Part shown: positions 9,687 to 17,785 of the stretch, in pieces
Numbering within the stretch: the stretch's first letter is position 1
Layout of the letters: the number at the start of each line of letters is the position of its first letter
Source of the DNA: Providencia alcalifaciens DSM 30120
GTDB lineage: Bacteria > Pseudomonadota > Gammaproteobacteria > Enterobacterales > Enterobacteriaceae
Direction: 5' to 3'
NCBI RefSeq assembly: GCF_000173415.1
Contig: NZ_ABXW01000045.1
Coordinates: forward strand, 49,918-113,917
Length of the DNA stretch: 64,000 nucleotides
Program-made: the position numbers and the translations under genes
The notes under the pieces: generated by a model
What the model was told of the DNA's origin: nothing
The model's input: the letters and a program-made list of their open reading frames with translations, nothing else
Databases searched by the model: none

Positions 9687-10495
9687 TGTGTTTTATTCTC
9701 CGAGGAATTCTGTTCGGTAGGTGCTGGCGTTGTCTCCGCGGGGGCAGAGACAGCCGCTTCATCTTCTTTTTCGGCTTCATTCGCATTTTTTTTGCGTGAA
9801 GAGAGCTGACGTTCGATATCCGTCAGGTTTTCTAACTTGCGGGAGGTATTATCAAGCTCGAAACGTAGCTTAGCGTTATCTTCTTTTAGACGGTCAAGTT
9901 TTCCATCCATCTCTTGCTGCATACGCTTATACCGCGCGTTCGCATCCGCTAGATTAATCTGTTGAACCTGCTGTTCACGCCATAATTGCAGCAATGGCCG
10001 AATAGGCGTTGGGAAACTCAAGCTATAGGTATTAATGCTATCCAACATCTGGCGACGTTCAGCAATGGTGGGTTCCGCGGAACCTAATAGAATATTTTTC
10101 GTGAATGAAGTTGACCAATTATTCACCTCTATTTTTGCCGCTTCTGCGCGTGCTTTATCGGCATCCATTCTGTCTACACAACCCATCATTCGTAACCAAT
10201 AGAGGGCATTTTCCTGCGAGGTAGGCTCTTGGTTTTCCCAGATGGATTCGCAAGAAGCGTAGCGATAATCCGTTGTTTTCACTTCAGGGATCACCACTTT
10301 CGCTAAGGTGTCTAATGGAGATTGTCCGTTCTTCGCAACACAGCCAGTTAAAATAAGTGAGAATAAAAGCATTCCCAAAGGCGTTCCGACGCGGGAAGGC
10401 TTAACACAGCTCCCACGGCGAATTGAGGTTAATTTTGTCTTCAACAATATTGTATTACACAATACTGCCAAGAAATCTGTAGACCTGTTTTGCAT
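9683..10495 (-). CDS. qseG: Outer-membrane lipoprotein QseG (YfhG)
   Basis: 270 residues from an ATG two bases after the glrK stop; the E. coli protein is about 237. The lipobox LTGC sits at residue 52 after the hydrophobic run MLLFSLILTG, so residues 1-52 would form an unusually long signal segment. A TTG start nearer the hydrophobic core is possible. The central region is helical with a predicted coiled coil (QQEMDGKLDRLKEDNAKLRF), and the tail is rich in Ala, Glu and Pro. In E. coli QseG interacts with GlrK. It lies in the middle of the glrK-qseG-glrR operon. Confidence 0.85.
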   Translation of the reverse strand: MQNRSTDFLAVLCNTILLKTKLTSIRRGSCVKPSRVGTPLGMLLFSLILTGCVAKNGQSPLDTLAKVVIPEVKTTDYRYASCESIWENQEPTSQENALYWLRMMGCVDRMDADKARAEAAKIEVNNWSTSFTKNILLGSAEPTIAERRQMLDSINTYSLSFPTPIRPLLQLWREQQVQQINLADANARYKRMQQEMDGKLDRLKEDNAKLRFELDNTSRKLENLTDIERQLSSRKKNANEAEKEDEAAVSAPAETTPAPTEQNSSENKTQ

Positions 10496-10497
10496 TA

Positions 10498-11937
10498 TTA
10501 TTCATTCTCTGCGGTTAAAGGCAGTTCAATTCGGAAGCAAACATCTGCTGATTTATGCGGCACTAATGATAACTCACCGCCCATTTGCTTAATACAATCT
10601 TGCGCAATGCTCAGCCCTAATCCACTTCCTTTGACAGCTCCTTTTCTTTGGAGGCTGCCTTGGTAGAAAGGTTCAAAAATCATATTCTGCTCAGATTCAG
10701 GAATAGGCGTGCCAGTATTGGCAACTTCAATGAGTAATTTATTTCCCGTTCTGCGGCTTGAAATCCAAATATTACCTGATTCGCCACCATAGTGCACCGC
10801 ATTGGAGTAGATATTATCAATAACCCTTCCGAGTAAGGTTGGTTCCGCAAGGCAACTTTCTACTTTTAAGCGGACTTCTGTCGTAATATTTTTTGCTCTC
10901 GCAGGTAAATTATGCGCATTAACAATGTCTTTTATCAGCTTTTTCAAGTCCACCTGCTGGGCAACTGGCGGTTCATCAACGAGTTTTCGATTATAGTCAA
11001 GAAGCTGTTCAATAAGTTGCTGAAGATGCTTGCTGCTTTGATCCAGAATTTCCACAACCTCTTTTTGCGAACTGGTTAAAGGTCCCGCCACCTCGTCAGC
11101 CAATAACTCAGTCCCTTCGCGCATACTGGCTAGAGGCGTTTTCAATTCATGGGAAATATGGCGTAAAAATTCATGGCGCTGCGACTCTAACCACGCAAGG
11201 CGTTCGCTTAACCAAATAATACGTTGAGCAATGATTCGTAGCTCTCTTGGACCCTTAAAGCGGTCGGTATCATTCTCAAGTGTCAGCCCAGTCCCTAAAC
11301 GGTTAATCATTCGCTCAATGATTTTAACCGGACCGATGATCATACGAGTAAATAATGTGACCAATAATGCACTCAGTAAAAAAAGCAGCAGAGTTTGCCA
11401 ACCAAATAGCTGCCCTTTGCTAGCAATGGCTTTTTGGAGTTGTTCACCACGGCTGAAGATCACTTCGCGAGTCTGCTGTACAACCGCAGTATTTTGCGCA
11501 GAAAATTGCTCTAAAACTTTAGTGGTTGATTCTGTCGGTTCATTATTTTCACAACTAATCGCAGTGAGCTTCTGTAAGCCAGCTGATAATCCAAGTAGCT
11601 CAGGTGTTTCAGGCAAGATTGTTTTCTGACGCTCAAGCATTTGTTCATAGTCAGCAAATTGTTTTTGGTATTGTGTCTGCAATGCTTTGTCCTGCAACAC
11701 GCAATATTGACGATAACTACGTTCCATTTCGAGCGCAAGGCTACTCATCGCTTCACTGCGCCGCGCATCAAGTAATGTGGTTTTATTAATTTCTGCCGCT
11801 TGATTACTCAGTTGTTCTAAGCTCTGGTAGGCTTGATAAGCCAATACCAGCAATGGCAAAAGTACCAGCCAAAATGCCATAACCACTAACTGCCGCAATG
11901 AGCGCGGGAAAAGGCGCAATTTACTCAACGCATTCAT
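10498..11937 (-). CDS. glrK: Sensor histidine kinase GlrK (QseE)
   Basis: 479 residues. Inner-membrane kinase partnered with GlrR. TM1 (VVMAFWLVLLPLLVLAY) near residue 20 and TM2 (TLLLFLLSALLVTLFTRMIIGP) near 185 flank a periplasmic domain, followed by HAMP. The H-box FLRHISHELKTPLASMREG, N-box NAVHYG and G-box GSGLGLSIAQD are intact. An upstream in-frame ATG would give 521 residues, but MNALSKLRLFPRSLRQLVV (start at 11935-11937) aligns with the E. coli N-terminus. glmY lies upstream on the same strand, as in E. coli. Confidence 0.93.
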   Translation of the reverse strand: MNALSKLRLFPRSLRQLVVMAFWLVLLPLLVLAYQAYQSLEQLSNQAAEINKTTLLDARRSEAMSSLALEMERSYRQYCVLQDKALQTQYQKQFADYEQMLERQKTILPETPELLGLSAGLQKLTAISCENNEPTESTTKVLEQFSAQNTAVVQQTREVIFSRGEQLQKAIASKGQLFGWQTLLLFLLSALLVTLFTRMIIGPVKIIERMINRLGTGLTLENDTDRFKGPRELRIIAQRIIWLSERLAWLESQRHEFLRHISHELKTPLASMREGTELLADEVAGPLTSSQKEVVEILDQSSKHLQQLIEQLLDYNRKLVDEPPVAQQVDLKKLIKDIVNAHNLPARAKNITTEVRLKVESCLAEPTLLGRVIDNIYSNAVHYGGESGNIWISSRRTGNKLLIEVANTGTPIPESEQNMIFEPFYQGSLQRKGAVKGSGLGLSIAQDCIKQMGGELSLVPHKSADVCFRIELPLTAENE

Positions 11938-12165
11938 CTCATACCTATTTATATGTAATTCAATGTTAGCAGAACTCCGCTTAATGCGAAAAGCGCTGTT
12001 TGCATTGATGATTGCCAAACGAGTGTACAGATAGATAGCAATGAACATGCCAAGAAGTTGCATGAAATGTGAATAATTTCAGATAAATAGATTAAATATA
12101 TAAGGATTAAAACACGTCAATAGATAAACATGAGTTTGAAGAGATCGAGGCGCTAGAAATGGGAA

Positions 12166-12197
12166 GGCGGAGGAAAGAATTGCGTCTTTCCTCCGCC
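12166..12197 (-). terminator. Strong GC-rich hairpin downstream of glmY
   Basis: Perfect 12-bp arms GGCGGAGGAAAG (12166-12177) and CTTTCCTCCGCC (12186-12197) enclose an 8-base loop. On the minus strand the stem is followed by TTCCCATTTCT, a poor U-tract. It is the best terminator candidate for glmY if the transcript reaches this far, but it could instead be an RNA structure in the glrK leader. Confidence 0.5.
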
Positions 12198-12236
12198 AGC
12201 GATGTTCGACATTGACTATAAATGTCTGATTTTTTT

Positions 12237-12444
12237 ATATGATTATGTCTTTCATTAAAGATAATCATATAGGTGGTGCCTCACTCAACGTGTCGCCCTG
12301 TGTTTGATAAAGCTCGAAAGCGAATATCGATGATATTGGACGGTAGGCACCTTACTTTGGCGTCATTCGGGTTTTATGTGGTATGTTCCCAATTGCTTGA
12401 ATCTCTACAAGCTTGGACCTACATAAGCAGTTGAATGAGCAACT
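12237..12444 (-). ncRNA. glmY: Small regulatory RNA GlmY
   Basis: The minus-strand sequence from 12444 begins AGTTGCTCATTCAACTG and continues CTTATGT, closely matching the 5' stem of E. coli GlmY/GlmZ. Further in, a segment containing GAATGACGC, GGTGCCTACCGTCC and CGTTGAGTGAGGCACC resembles the conserved core of the GlmY/GlmZ family as I recall it. GlmY sequesters the adaptor RapZ and so raises glucosamine-6-phosphate synthase. Location upstream of glrK, the sigma54 promoter and the GlrR sites all agree. The 3' end is uncertain. I end it at an AT-rich hairpin (arms 12237-12246/12261-12270), which on this strand is followed by A, not U. Confidence 0.85.
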
Positions 12445-12451
12445 GATTGAT

Positions 12452-12480
12452 ATTATGCACAACCCGTGCCAACTTTTCAA
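12452..12480 (-). promoter_or_regulatory. Overlapping sigma70 and sigma54 promoters of glmY
   Basis: TTGGCACGGGTTGTGCA (12472-12456) has GG-N10-GC in sigma54 spacing, placing a start near 12444. On the same DNA, TTGAAA (12480-12475) and CATAAT (12457-12452), 17 bp apart, form a sigma70 promoter with the same predicted start. Overlapping promoters sharing one start are established for E. coli glmY. The elements are seen directly; usage is inferred. Confidence 0.88.
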
Positions 12481-12587
12481 ACCATTTTTTAATCTTCTGT
12501 TTTTATTGCGTTTTTATTTTTTTATCTATTCATACTTTCTCTGACTCACTGTGAAGGATGAAAATTTCTCGTTATCTCCTACCGATC

Positions 12588-12605
12588 TGTCTCCAATTCA
12601 AGACA
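12588..12605. promoter_or_regulatory. GlrR operator 1 (promoter-proximal)
   Basis: Perfect TGTC-TCCAATTCAA-GACA, the TGTC-N10-GACA motif bound by GlrR (YfhA). Its centre is about 152 bp upstream of the glmY start. Confidence 0.88.
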
Positions 12606-12650
12606 GTGAATACCCTGATTTTTAAAATCATTATTTATCAATGGGATAAA

Positions 12651-12668
12651 TGTCTCCTTTTGGCGACA
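12651..12668. promoter_or_regulatory. GlrR operator 2
   Basis: Perfect TGTC-TCCTTTTGGC-GACA. The centre lies 63 bp (six helical turns) from operator 1. Confidence 0.88.
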
Positions 12669-12683
12669 GCGTCAATCGCTGTT

Positions 12684-12701
12684 TGTCGCTAATTTTAGAC
12701 A
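12684..12701. promoter_or_regulatory. GlrR operator 3 (distal)
   Basis: Perfect TGTC-GCTAATTTTA-GACA. The centre lies 33 bp (about three helical turns) from operator 2, so all three sites lie on the same DNA face. It is 163 bp before the methyltransferase ATG. Confidence 0.88.
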
Positions 12702-12863
12702 TCGTTATTTGATTTAACTGAATGCTGGTTTGAGAGCCAGATGAACAACAACGACATCATTTTTATACCAATCAAGTTAATTTATGATTTTGAAGGTTTT
12801 TCCTATTCCAACAATACTTCACATATCCACTCAACATTCTGCCCATCAACATCCGGAGATTAT

Positions 12864-13889
12864 ATGTCTTTACCCTCATCTCAACCTTTATCACATTTAG
12901 AACCCGGTATTCGCTTACTCCATAAGTCAGTCGGTTTTATCTTTCAAGCTGCGTTACGTGCAGCTATAAAACTCAAACTTGCTGAACACCTACAAGACGG
13001 CCCCCAAACCGCTAAGCAAATTGCACAAAAAATAGAAGCTAATGCCACAATGATCCATAAAATATTACGGTTACTCGCGACACAAAACATTTTTACTGCT
13101 GTCGATAAACATCAATTTGCCATGACACCGGAGGCTGAGTTTCTCTTAGCCGATCACCCTCACTCTCTCCATAAGGCTGTGCTAATGTTAACCGACAAAA
13201 CGCTTTGGGAGCCCTCTTTACACGTTGCCGAAATGACGCTTGGAGAACCGATTTTTAAACGTATTTTTGGAGAGAGCTTTTTTGAGTATTGGGAAAGAAA
13301 TGCCAACCTTCCCCATAATTTTCACGATGGAATGGCCTCATTTTCTACCCTAGAAAATCCATTTATCACCGCAAAATACCCTTTCCCAGAAAATAGTCTG
13401 ATTGCCGATATTGGCGGGGGGACTGGCGGTTTACTTCTTGGAGTATTAGACGCTAATCCAAAAACCGAAGGCGTTCTCTTTGACATGAAAGCAGTAACTG
13501 ATAAACATATCCTGCATAAGCTAAATGATGATAGCCGCTGGAAAATAGAGAATGGATCTTTCTTTGAAAAAGTCCCGAGTGCTGATTTTTATTTACTGAA
13601 ATCTATTTGCCGAGACTGGGATGATGATCATCTAATTCAAATACTGACCACTATTCGCCAGTCGATGACCAAAACATCAAAAGTGTTGTTAATCGATATT
13701 CATCTTAACCACGATAATCAGCCAAATTTTGGTAAAAATCTTGGTCTACTTTGTTCCCACTTGATCATTGGTGCCGATGAGCGTACCCAAGAAGAACTGG
13801 AGATACTATTGCAGCAGGCTGGCTTAAAAACCACGAATATCCTCAAAACTGACTGTGACTTATCCATTTTAGAAGCGCAAATTGGCTAA
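12864..13889 (+). CDS. SAM-dependent O-methyltransferase (acetylserotonin/hydroxyneurosporene OMT-like)
   Basis: 341 residues. An N-terminal winged-helix dimerisation region (about 20-100, FQAALRAAIKLKLAEHLQDGPQ) is followed by a Rossmann SAM-binding domain with ADIGGGTGG near residue 177. The layout is that of plant-type OMT family 2 proteins such as those of secondary metabolism. GGAG lies 6 bases before the ATG at 12864, and the protein from there matches the family. An in-frame extension back to 12741 adds a Ser/Asn-rich stretch that I consider leader. No biosynthetic neighbours suggest a substrate. It begins 163 bp from the distal GlrR site. Confidence 0.8.
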   Translation: MSLPSSQPLSHLEPGIRLLHKSVGFIFQAALRAAIKLKLAEHLQDGPQTAKQIAQKIEANATMIHKILRLLATQNIFTAVDKHQFAMTPEAEFLLADHPHSLHKAVLMLTDKTLWEPSLHVAEMTLGEPIFKRIFGESFFEYWERNANLPHNFHDGMASFSTLENPFITAKYPFPENSLIADIGGGTGGLLLGVLDANPKTEGVLFDMKAVTDKHILHKLNDDSRWKIENGSFFEKVPSADFYLLKSICRDWDDDHLIQILTTIRQSMTKTSKVLLIDIHLNHDNQPNFGKNLGLLCSHLIIGADERTQEELEILLQQAGLKTTNILKTDCDLSILEAQIG

Positions 13890-14037
13890 TTGTATTCCCC
13901 ACTCGCTTTTGCTGTATTTTAGTGGCGAGTGTATTGTCCTTAAGCAAATGCTGTTTTTTTCCGAGGGAAAACACCGTATTCGACCAAATAAAATATTGCC
14001 ATCCCATTTATTATCGCTATGATCCTGCGCGTTTCAT

Positions 14038-14055
14038 TTCTGATGTACGTCAGAA
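14038..14055. promoter_or_regulatory. Palindrome upstream of uhpA-like gene
   Basis: TTCTGA-tgtacg-TCAGAA is an 18-bp dyad with perfect 6-bp arms, 83 bp before the uhpA-type start. It is a candidate operator, possibly autoregulatory. No known consensus is claimed. Confidence 0.4.
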
Positions 14056-14137
14056 TTTTATGTTATTCCGCTAGCTTATCCATCCCTATATTGATATAAG
14101 ACTGGCAAATGGTCTCCTACTTACTCTCGATATTACA

Positions 14138-14764
14138 ATGATAAAAATAGCCCTTATTGATGACCATATTGTTGTTCGCTCCGGTTTTGCTCAATTACTA
14201 ACGTTAGAACCTGACATTAGTATCGTGGGGCAATATGCGAGTGCACAAGAAGCATGGCCGCACCTAATTAGCCTCGATATTGACGTGGCAATTATGGATA
14301 TTTCAATGCCCGATGAGAGCGGTTTACAACTGCTAACTCGCTTACGTAAAAAAAAGCCCGATTTTCGTACCATAATTTTAAGTATCTATGATACTCCTGC
14401 CTTTGTACAAAGTGCACTAGATGCAGGTGCCAGTGCCTATCTCACCAAATGCTGCGGACCCGAAGAGTTAGTGCAAGCGGTTCGCTCAGTATACCAAGGT
14501 GGATGCTACTTATGCGCCGATGCCATGCGCGCATTACGCCAAACACCCCAACAGAAACAAGGCATTCAAGAACTGACCAACCGTGAGCGCGAAGTTTTTA
14601 ACTTGCTGGTCGCAGGGCTCAGCGTAAAAGTGATTGCAGAACAATTAAACCTGAGCCATAAAACAGTGCATGTACACCGTGCCAATGTTCTTGGCAAATT
14701 ACAATGTGAAAGCACTATTGATTTAGTGCATTACGCGTTAGAACACAACATCATTTCTAGGTAG
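14138..14764 (+). CDS. uhpA: LuxR/NarL-type response regulator, UhpA-like
   Basis: 208 residues (E. coli UhpA 196). Receiver domain with Asp8/Asp9 and phosphoacceptor Asp54 (AIMDISMPDESG), then a GerE-type helix-turn-helix (LTNREREVFNLLVAGLSVKV, NLSHKTVHVHRANVL). Its start (MIKIALIDDHIVVRSGFAQLLTLEPD) is very close to UhpA. UhpA activates hexose-phosphate uptake in response to external sugar phosphate. It is first of six co-directional genes uhpA-B-C-afuA-B-C. The upstream ribosome site is weak. Confidence 0.85.
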   Translation: MIKIALIDDHIVVRSGFAQLLTLEPDISIVGQYASAQEAWPHLISLDIDVAIMDISMPDESGLQLLTRLRKKKPDFRTIILSIYDTPAFVQSALDAGASAYLTKCCGPEELVQAVRSVYQGGCYLCADAMRALRQTPQQKQGIQELTNREREVFNLLVAGLSVKVIAEQLNLSHKTVHVHRANVLGKLQCESTIDLVHYALEHNIISR

Positions 14765-14799
14765 TCTGATTTCTGCGAATCCCATCAAGGTAAATAATC

Positions 14800-16326
14800 A
14801 TGAACAAAGCGGCTCGTTTAGGATTACAGTCTCTATTCCTATTATTTACCTACTCGCTGATTTGGGTGGGATTATGGATTATTGGTTTTTATCTCAGCCA
14901 AAATAGCTTTCAAGCGACGTTATTTCTTCCCCAAGCCTTACGCTTAACCTTAATGATTTTATTATGGCGTCGCTACTGGCCAACTGTTTTACTTGCTGAA
15001 GGGCTACTCACTTACTGGCTCGCTGAAGAGCAATTAGTAACACAGCCTATTTTGTTATTATCGCCGCTATTAAGTTTGCTTGTTGCAATCGTTATCCAGA
15101 ATATTTGGTGGCGATATACCCTTTACTGGCAACGACTTATTTTGCTACTAGCTGGCGTTGCCGCCAATAGTGTTCTGAGTGCCTTACTGTTCGGACTACT
15201 CTCCCAATACTCTATTAGCCAACTGTTTCTCACGACATTTACGGGTGGAATCTTGTTATCCCCCTTTGTATATCTGATTTATGAATATCTGCATGAACAG
15301 CATTACCATATGCTCCTCGACTACGGTACAACGGATAAACAATTACGTACTTCATTGATTATATGGTGTTTCCTTTTTTGTCTGGTCGGTTTAAGCGCCC
15401 AGATTTTCTTCGCCCCTGAAATTGAACAACTCATTGTTTTATTAGTTTTTATTCCCAATATTTTTATGGCTTATCGCTATGGCTGGCAAGGTGGTGTGCT
15501 GTCCGCACTGTTAGGCAGTTTAATCATCACGTTTGCCAGACAATTCCATGGGGCGTTTGTTGATCTTCAAGAGCTCCAACTTTTTTTAAGCTCTCAAGCT
15601 TTAATTGGCATTGGGCTCGGGATTGCTATCAGCCGCCAAAAACAGCTATCCAGCAACTTGCAACGTTATCGCCAGCGGTTAGAGCAAGAACTTCATGCAC
15701 GTCGCGACCTGATGCGCCAACTGGTTCACACTGAAGAAGATGTAAAAAAAGATATCGCCCGTGAGCTCCATGATGAAATTGGGCAGAACATTACCGCCAT
15801 TCAGATCCAATCAATGCTAGTGAAAAAAACAGCGACCAACGATCTGAGCTATAACGCGGCGAGTCAAATCAATGAGCTTGCACTACAAATTCACCAAGCT
15901 ACCCGTCATCTATTACGTCAATTGCGCCCCCCAGTGCTAGATGAAATGTCCCTCGAAAATGCCCTCACTCATTTAATCGGTGAATTCGCGTTTGAAGAAA
16001 ATAATATTCAATGTGACTTTCATTATGGACTAACCGAAACCCCAGCCAACGACACGGTACTGTTCACCCTTTATCGTCTGGTTCAGGAACTGCTGAATAA
16101 CATTAGCAAACATGCGAAAGCCACAAAAATCCACATTACGCTCAATCAGCAAGGTGACTCGATACAGCTCATGGTGGATGATAATGGCGTAGGCATTCCT
16201 TTTAGCAAACGTACATCAGGCTTCGGTTTACGAGGAATTGAAGAGCGAGTTCGCGCCTTAGGCGGGGATTGGACACTGACAACCAAAAATGGCACCAAAA
16301 TAATTGTTAACTTGCCCACATTTTGA
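14800..16326 (+). CDS. uhpB: Membrane sensor histidine kinase with MASE1 domain, UhpB-like
   Basis: 508 residues (E. coli UhpB 500). Residues 1-280 hold about eight membrane segments of the MASE1 type. A HisKA_3 domain follows, with phosphoacceptor His in ELHDEIGQNITAIQIQ near residue 323. The ATPase has NNISKHAKA, DDNGVGIPF and GFGLRGIEERV. In E. coli UhpB receives the signal from UhpC and phosphorylates UhpA. It follows uhpA by 35 bp. Confidence 0.85.
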   Translation: MNKAARLGLQSLFLLFTYSLIWVGLWIIGFYLSQNSFQATLFLPQALRLTLMILLWRRYWPTVLLAEGLLTYWLAEEQLVTQPILLLSPLLSLLVAIVIQNIWWRYTLYWQRLILLLAGVAANSVLSALLFGLLSQYSISQLFLTTFTGGILLSPFVYLIYEYLHEQHYHMLLDYGTTDKQLRTSLIIWCFLFCLVGLSAQIFFAPEIEQLIVLLVFIPNIFMAYRYGWQGGVLSALLGSLIITFARQFHGAFVDLQELQLFLSSQALIGIGLGIAISRQKQLSSNLQRYRQRLEQELHARRDLMRQLVHTEEDVKKDIARELHDEIGQNITAIQIQSMLVKKTATNDLSYNAASQINELALQIHQATRHLLRQLRPPVLDEMSLENALTHLIGEFAFEENNIQCDFHYGLTETPANDTVLFTLYRLVQELLNNISKHAKATKIHITLNQQGDSIQLMVDDNGVGIPFSKRTSGFGLRGIEERVRALGGDWTLTTKNGTKIIVNLPTF

Positions 16327-16343
16327 AATGAAATAGTGAAAAA

Positions 16344-16360
16344 CTAGGAATATTTCCTAG
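16344..16360. promoter_or_regulatory. Perfect palindrome before uhpC-like gene
   Basis: CTAGGAA-TAT-TTCCTAG is a perfect 7-bp inverted repeat in the 106-bp uhpB-uhpC gap. It is a candidate operator for a LuxR-type regulator, or an RNA hairpin. It lies 73 bp before uhpC, the first gene of the receptor/transporter part. Confidence 0.45.
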
Positions 16361-16432
16361 CCTCCTAATACCTTATCTCATCCTTTTATTTAAAAACTTC
16401 ATTACATTCTGCCAAACGGGAGAAACTCTATC

Positions 16433-17758
16433 ATGACAGGTAAAAGCAAACTGGGTTTAGACAGCAATTACCGTTTTTGGCGTCGCCGCTTGATGTTTTC
16501 TATGATCATCGGTTATGCCGCTTTTTACCTAACTCGTAAAAGCTTTAATTTTGTTATGCCGGTCATGCAAGTTGAGCTGTTTTTAGACAAAAGTGATATT
16601 GGTTGGATCGCCTCCGCATTTTACCTTGCTTATGGTTTATCCAAGTTTATATCCGGTATTTTCCACGACATTACAGGCTACCGTTGGTTTATGGGGGTAG
16701 GTTTAGTCATGACGGGGATCCTCAATATCATTTTTGCCTACTGTTTATCGTTTCCTGCATTGCTGGTTGTTTGGACACTAAACGGGTTTTTCCAAGGCTG
16801 GGGTTGGCCACCTTGTGCGCGCATTCTAACCCATTGGTATTCGCGCAATGAACGCGGTTTTTGGTGGGGACTGTGGAATATCTCTATCAACCTTGGTGGA
16901 ATGGCACTGCCACTGTTAACCGCGTTACTCGCAACCCATTATAGCTGGCAAATGGCGTTAATCGTTCCGGGCATTATTGGTGTGATTTTAGGTTTATGGC
17001 TATGTCGCCAGCTTAGAGGAACGCCAAAAGAAGAACATTTACCCACAGTCGGGCAATGGCGACATGATGCATTAGAGTTACGCCAAGAGCAGCTTTCTCC
17101 ACCCCAATCAATGTGGGTGATCTTAAAACAAACCATTGTGTTTAACCCGATGATTTGGCTGCTTGGTTTCACCTACATATTGGTTTATCTCATCCGTATT
17201 GGGATAAACGATTGGGGTAATTTATGGCTAACCGAAACACACGGAAGTAATTTATTAAGTGCCAATGCCACACTCGCCCTATTTGAATTGGGTGGCTTGC
17301 TGGGGGCACTTTGCGCAGGTTGGGGTTCTGACCTTCTCTTTAGAGGACAACGTGCGCCGATGATTTTGTTATTTTCCTTAGGCTTATTCGTGTCGGTGAA
17401 TGCCTTATGGTTAATACCCATTCATCACTATGGGCTATTGGCGGCATGCTTCTTAGCCAACGGTTTTTTTGTCTTTGGACCACAGATGTTAGTCGGTCTA
17501 GCTGCTACAGAATATTGTCATAAAAAGGCAGCTGGAACGGTAACGGGTTATCTTGGATTGTACGCTTATTTAGGGGCAGCAATTGCAGGATGGCCGCTCT
17601 CTCAAGTGATTGCTAATTATGGTTGGTCGGGCATGTTTACCCTACTTGCCAGTGCAGCCGCTCTGATGGGGCTACTACTGATGCCTCTTTTGATTGCTAA
17701 TGTCAGCAAAAGGGAGCATTTAGCTGGTGCAGTTTCACCAGCAAATAATAATAGTTAA
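16433..17758 (+). CDS. uhpC: MFS-type sugar-phosphate receptor/transporter, UhpC-like
   Basis: 441 residues, twelve membrane segments, organophosphate:phosphate antiporter family (GlpT/UhpT/UhpC). MLFSMIIGYAAFYLTRKSFNF at the N-terminus contains the YLTRKSFN signature carrying the phosphate-binding Arg. Neighbouring uhpAB genes argue for the receptor UhpC and not the transporter UhpT. The UhpC residues that distinguish sensing from transport need an alignment. The stop is 27 bp before afuA, so the ABC importer is probably on the same mRNA. Confidence 0.85.
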   Translation: MTGKSKLGLDSNYRFWRRRLMFSMIIGYAAFYLTRKSFNFVMPVMQVELFLDKSDIGWIASAFYLAYGLSKFISGIFHDITGYRWFMGVGLVMTGILNIIFAYCLSFPALLVVWTLNGFFQGWGWPPCARILTHWYSRNERGFWWGLWNISINLGGMALPLLTALLATHYSWQMALIVPGIIGVILGLWLCRQLRGTPKEEHLPTVGQWRHDALELRQEQLSPPQSMWVILKQTIVFNPMIWLLGFTYILVYLIRIGINDWGNLWLTETHGSNLLSANATLALFELGGLLGALCAGWGSDLLFRGQRAPMILLFSLGLFVSVNALWLIPIHHYGLLAACFLANGFFVFGPQMLVGLAATEYCHKKAAGTVTGYLGLYAYLGAAIAGWPLSQVIANYGWSGMFTLLASAAALMGLLLMPLLIANVSKREHLAGAVSPANNNS

Positions 17759-17785
17759 TCCGAAAACGTGAATAAAGGACTGACA

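Larger units (their letters stand above)
11938..12863. promoter_or_regulatory. glmY and its control region
   Basis: 926 bp without a protein gene, between glrK (minus) and the O-methyltransferase (plus). It holds the glmY RNA, overlapping sigma70/sigma54 promoters, three GlrR operators and two hairpins, all listed separately. Part of it (12702-12863) is the leader of the methyltransferase gene. An in-frame upward extension of that gene to 12741 is less likely to be coding. Confidence 0.7.

Noticed and set aside
12741..12863. N-terminal extension of the O-methyltransferase frame
   Set aside because: It lacks a ribosome site, is Asn/Ser-rich, and the ATG at 12864 has GGAG and matches the family start.
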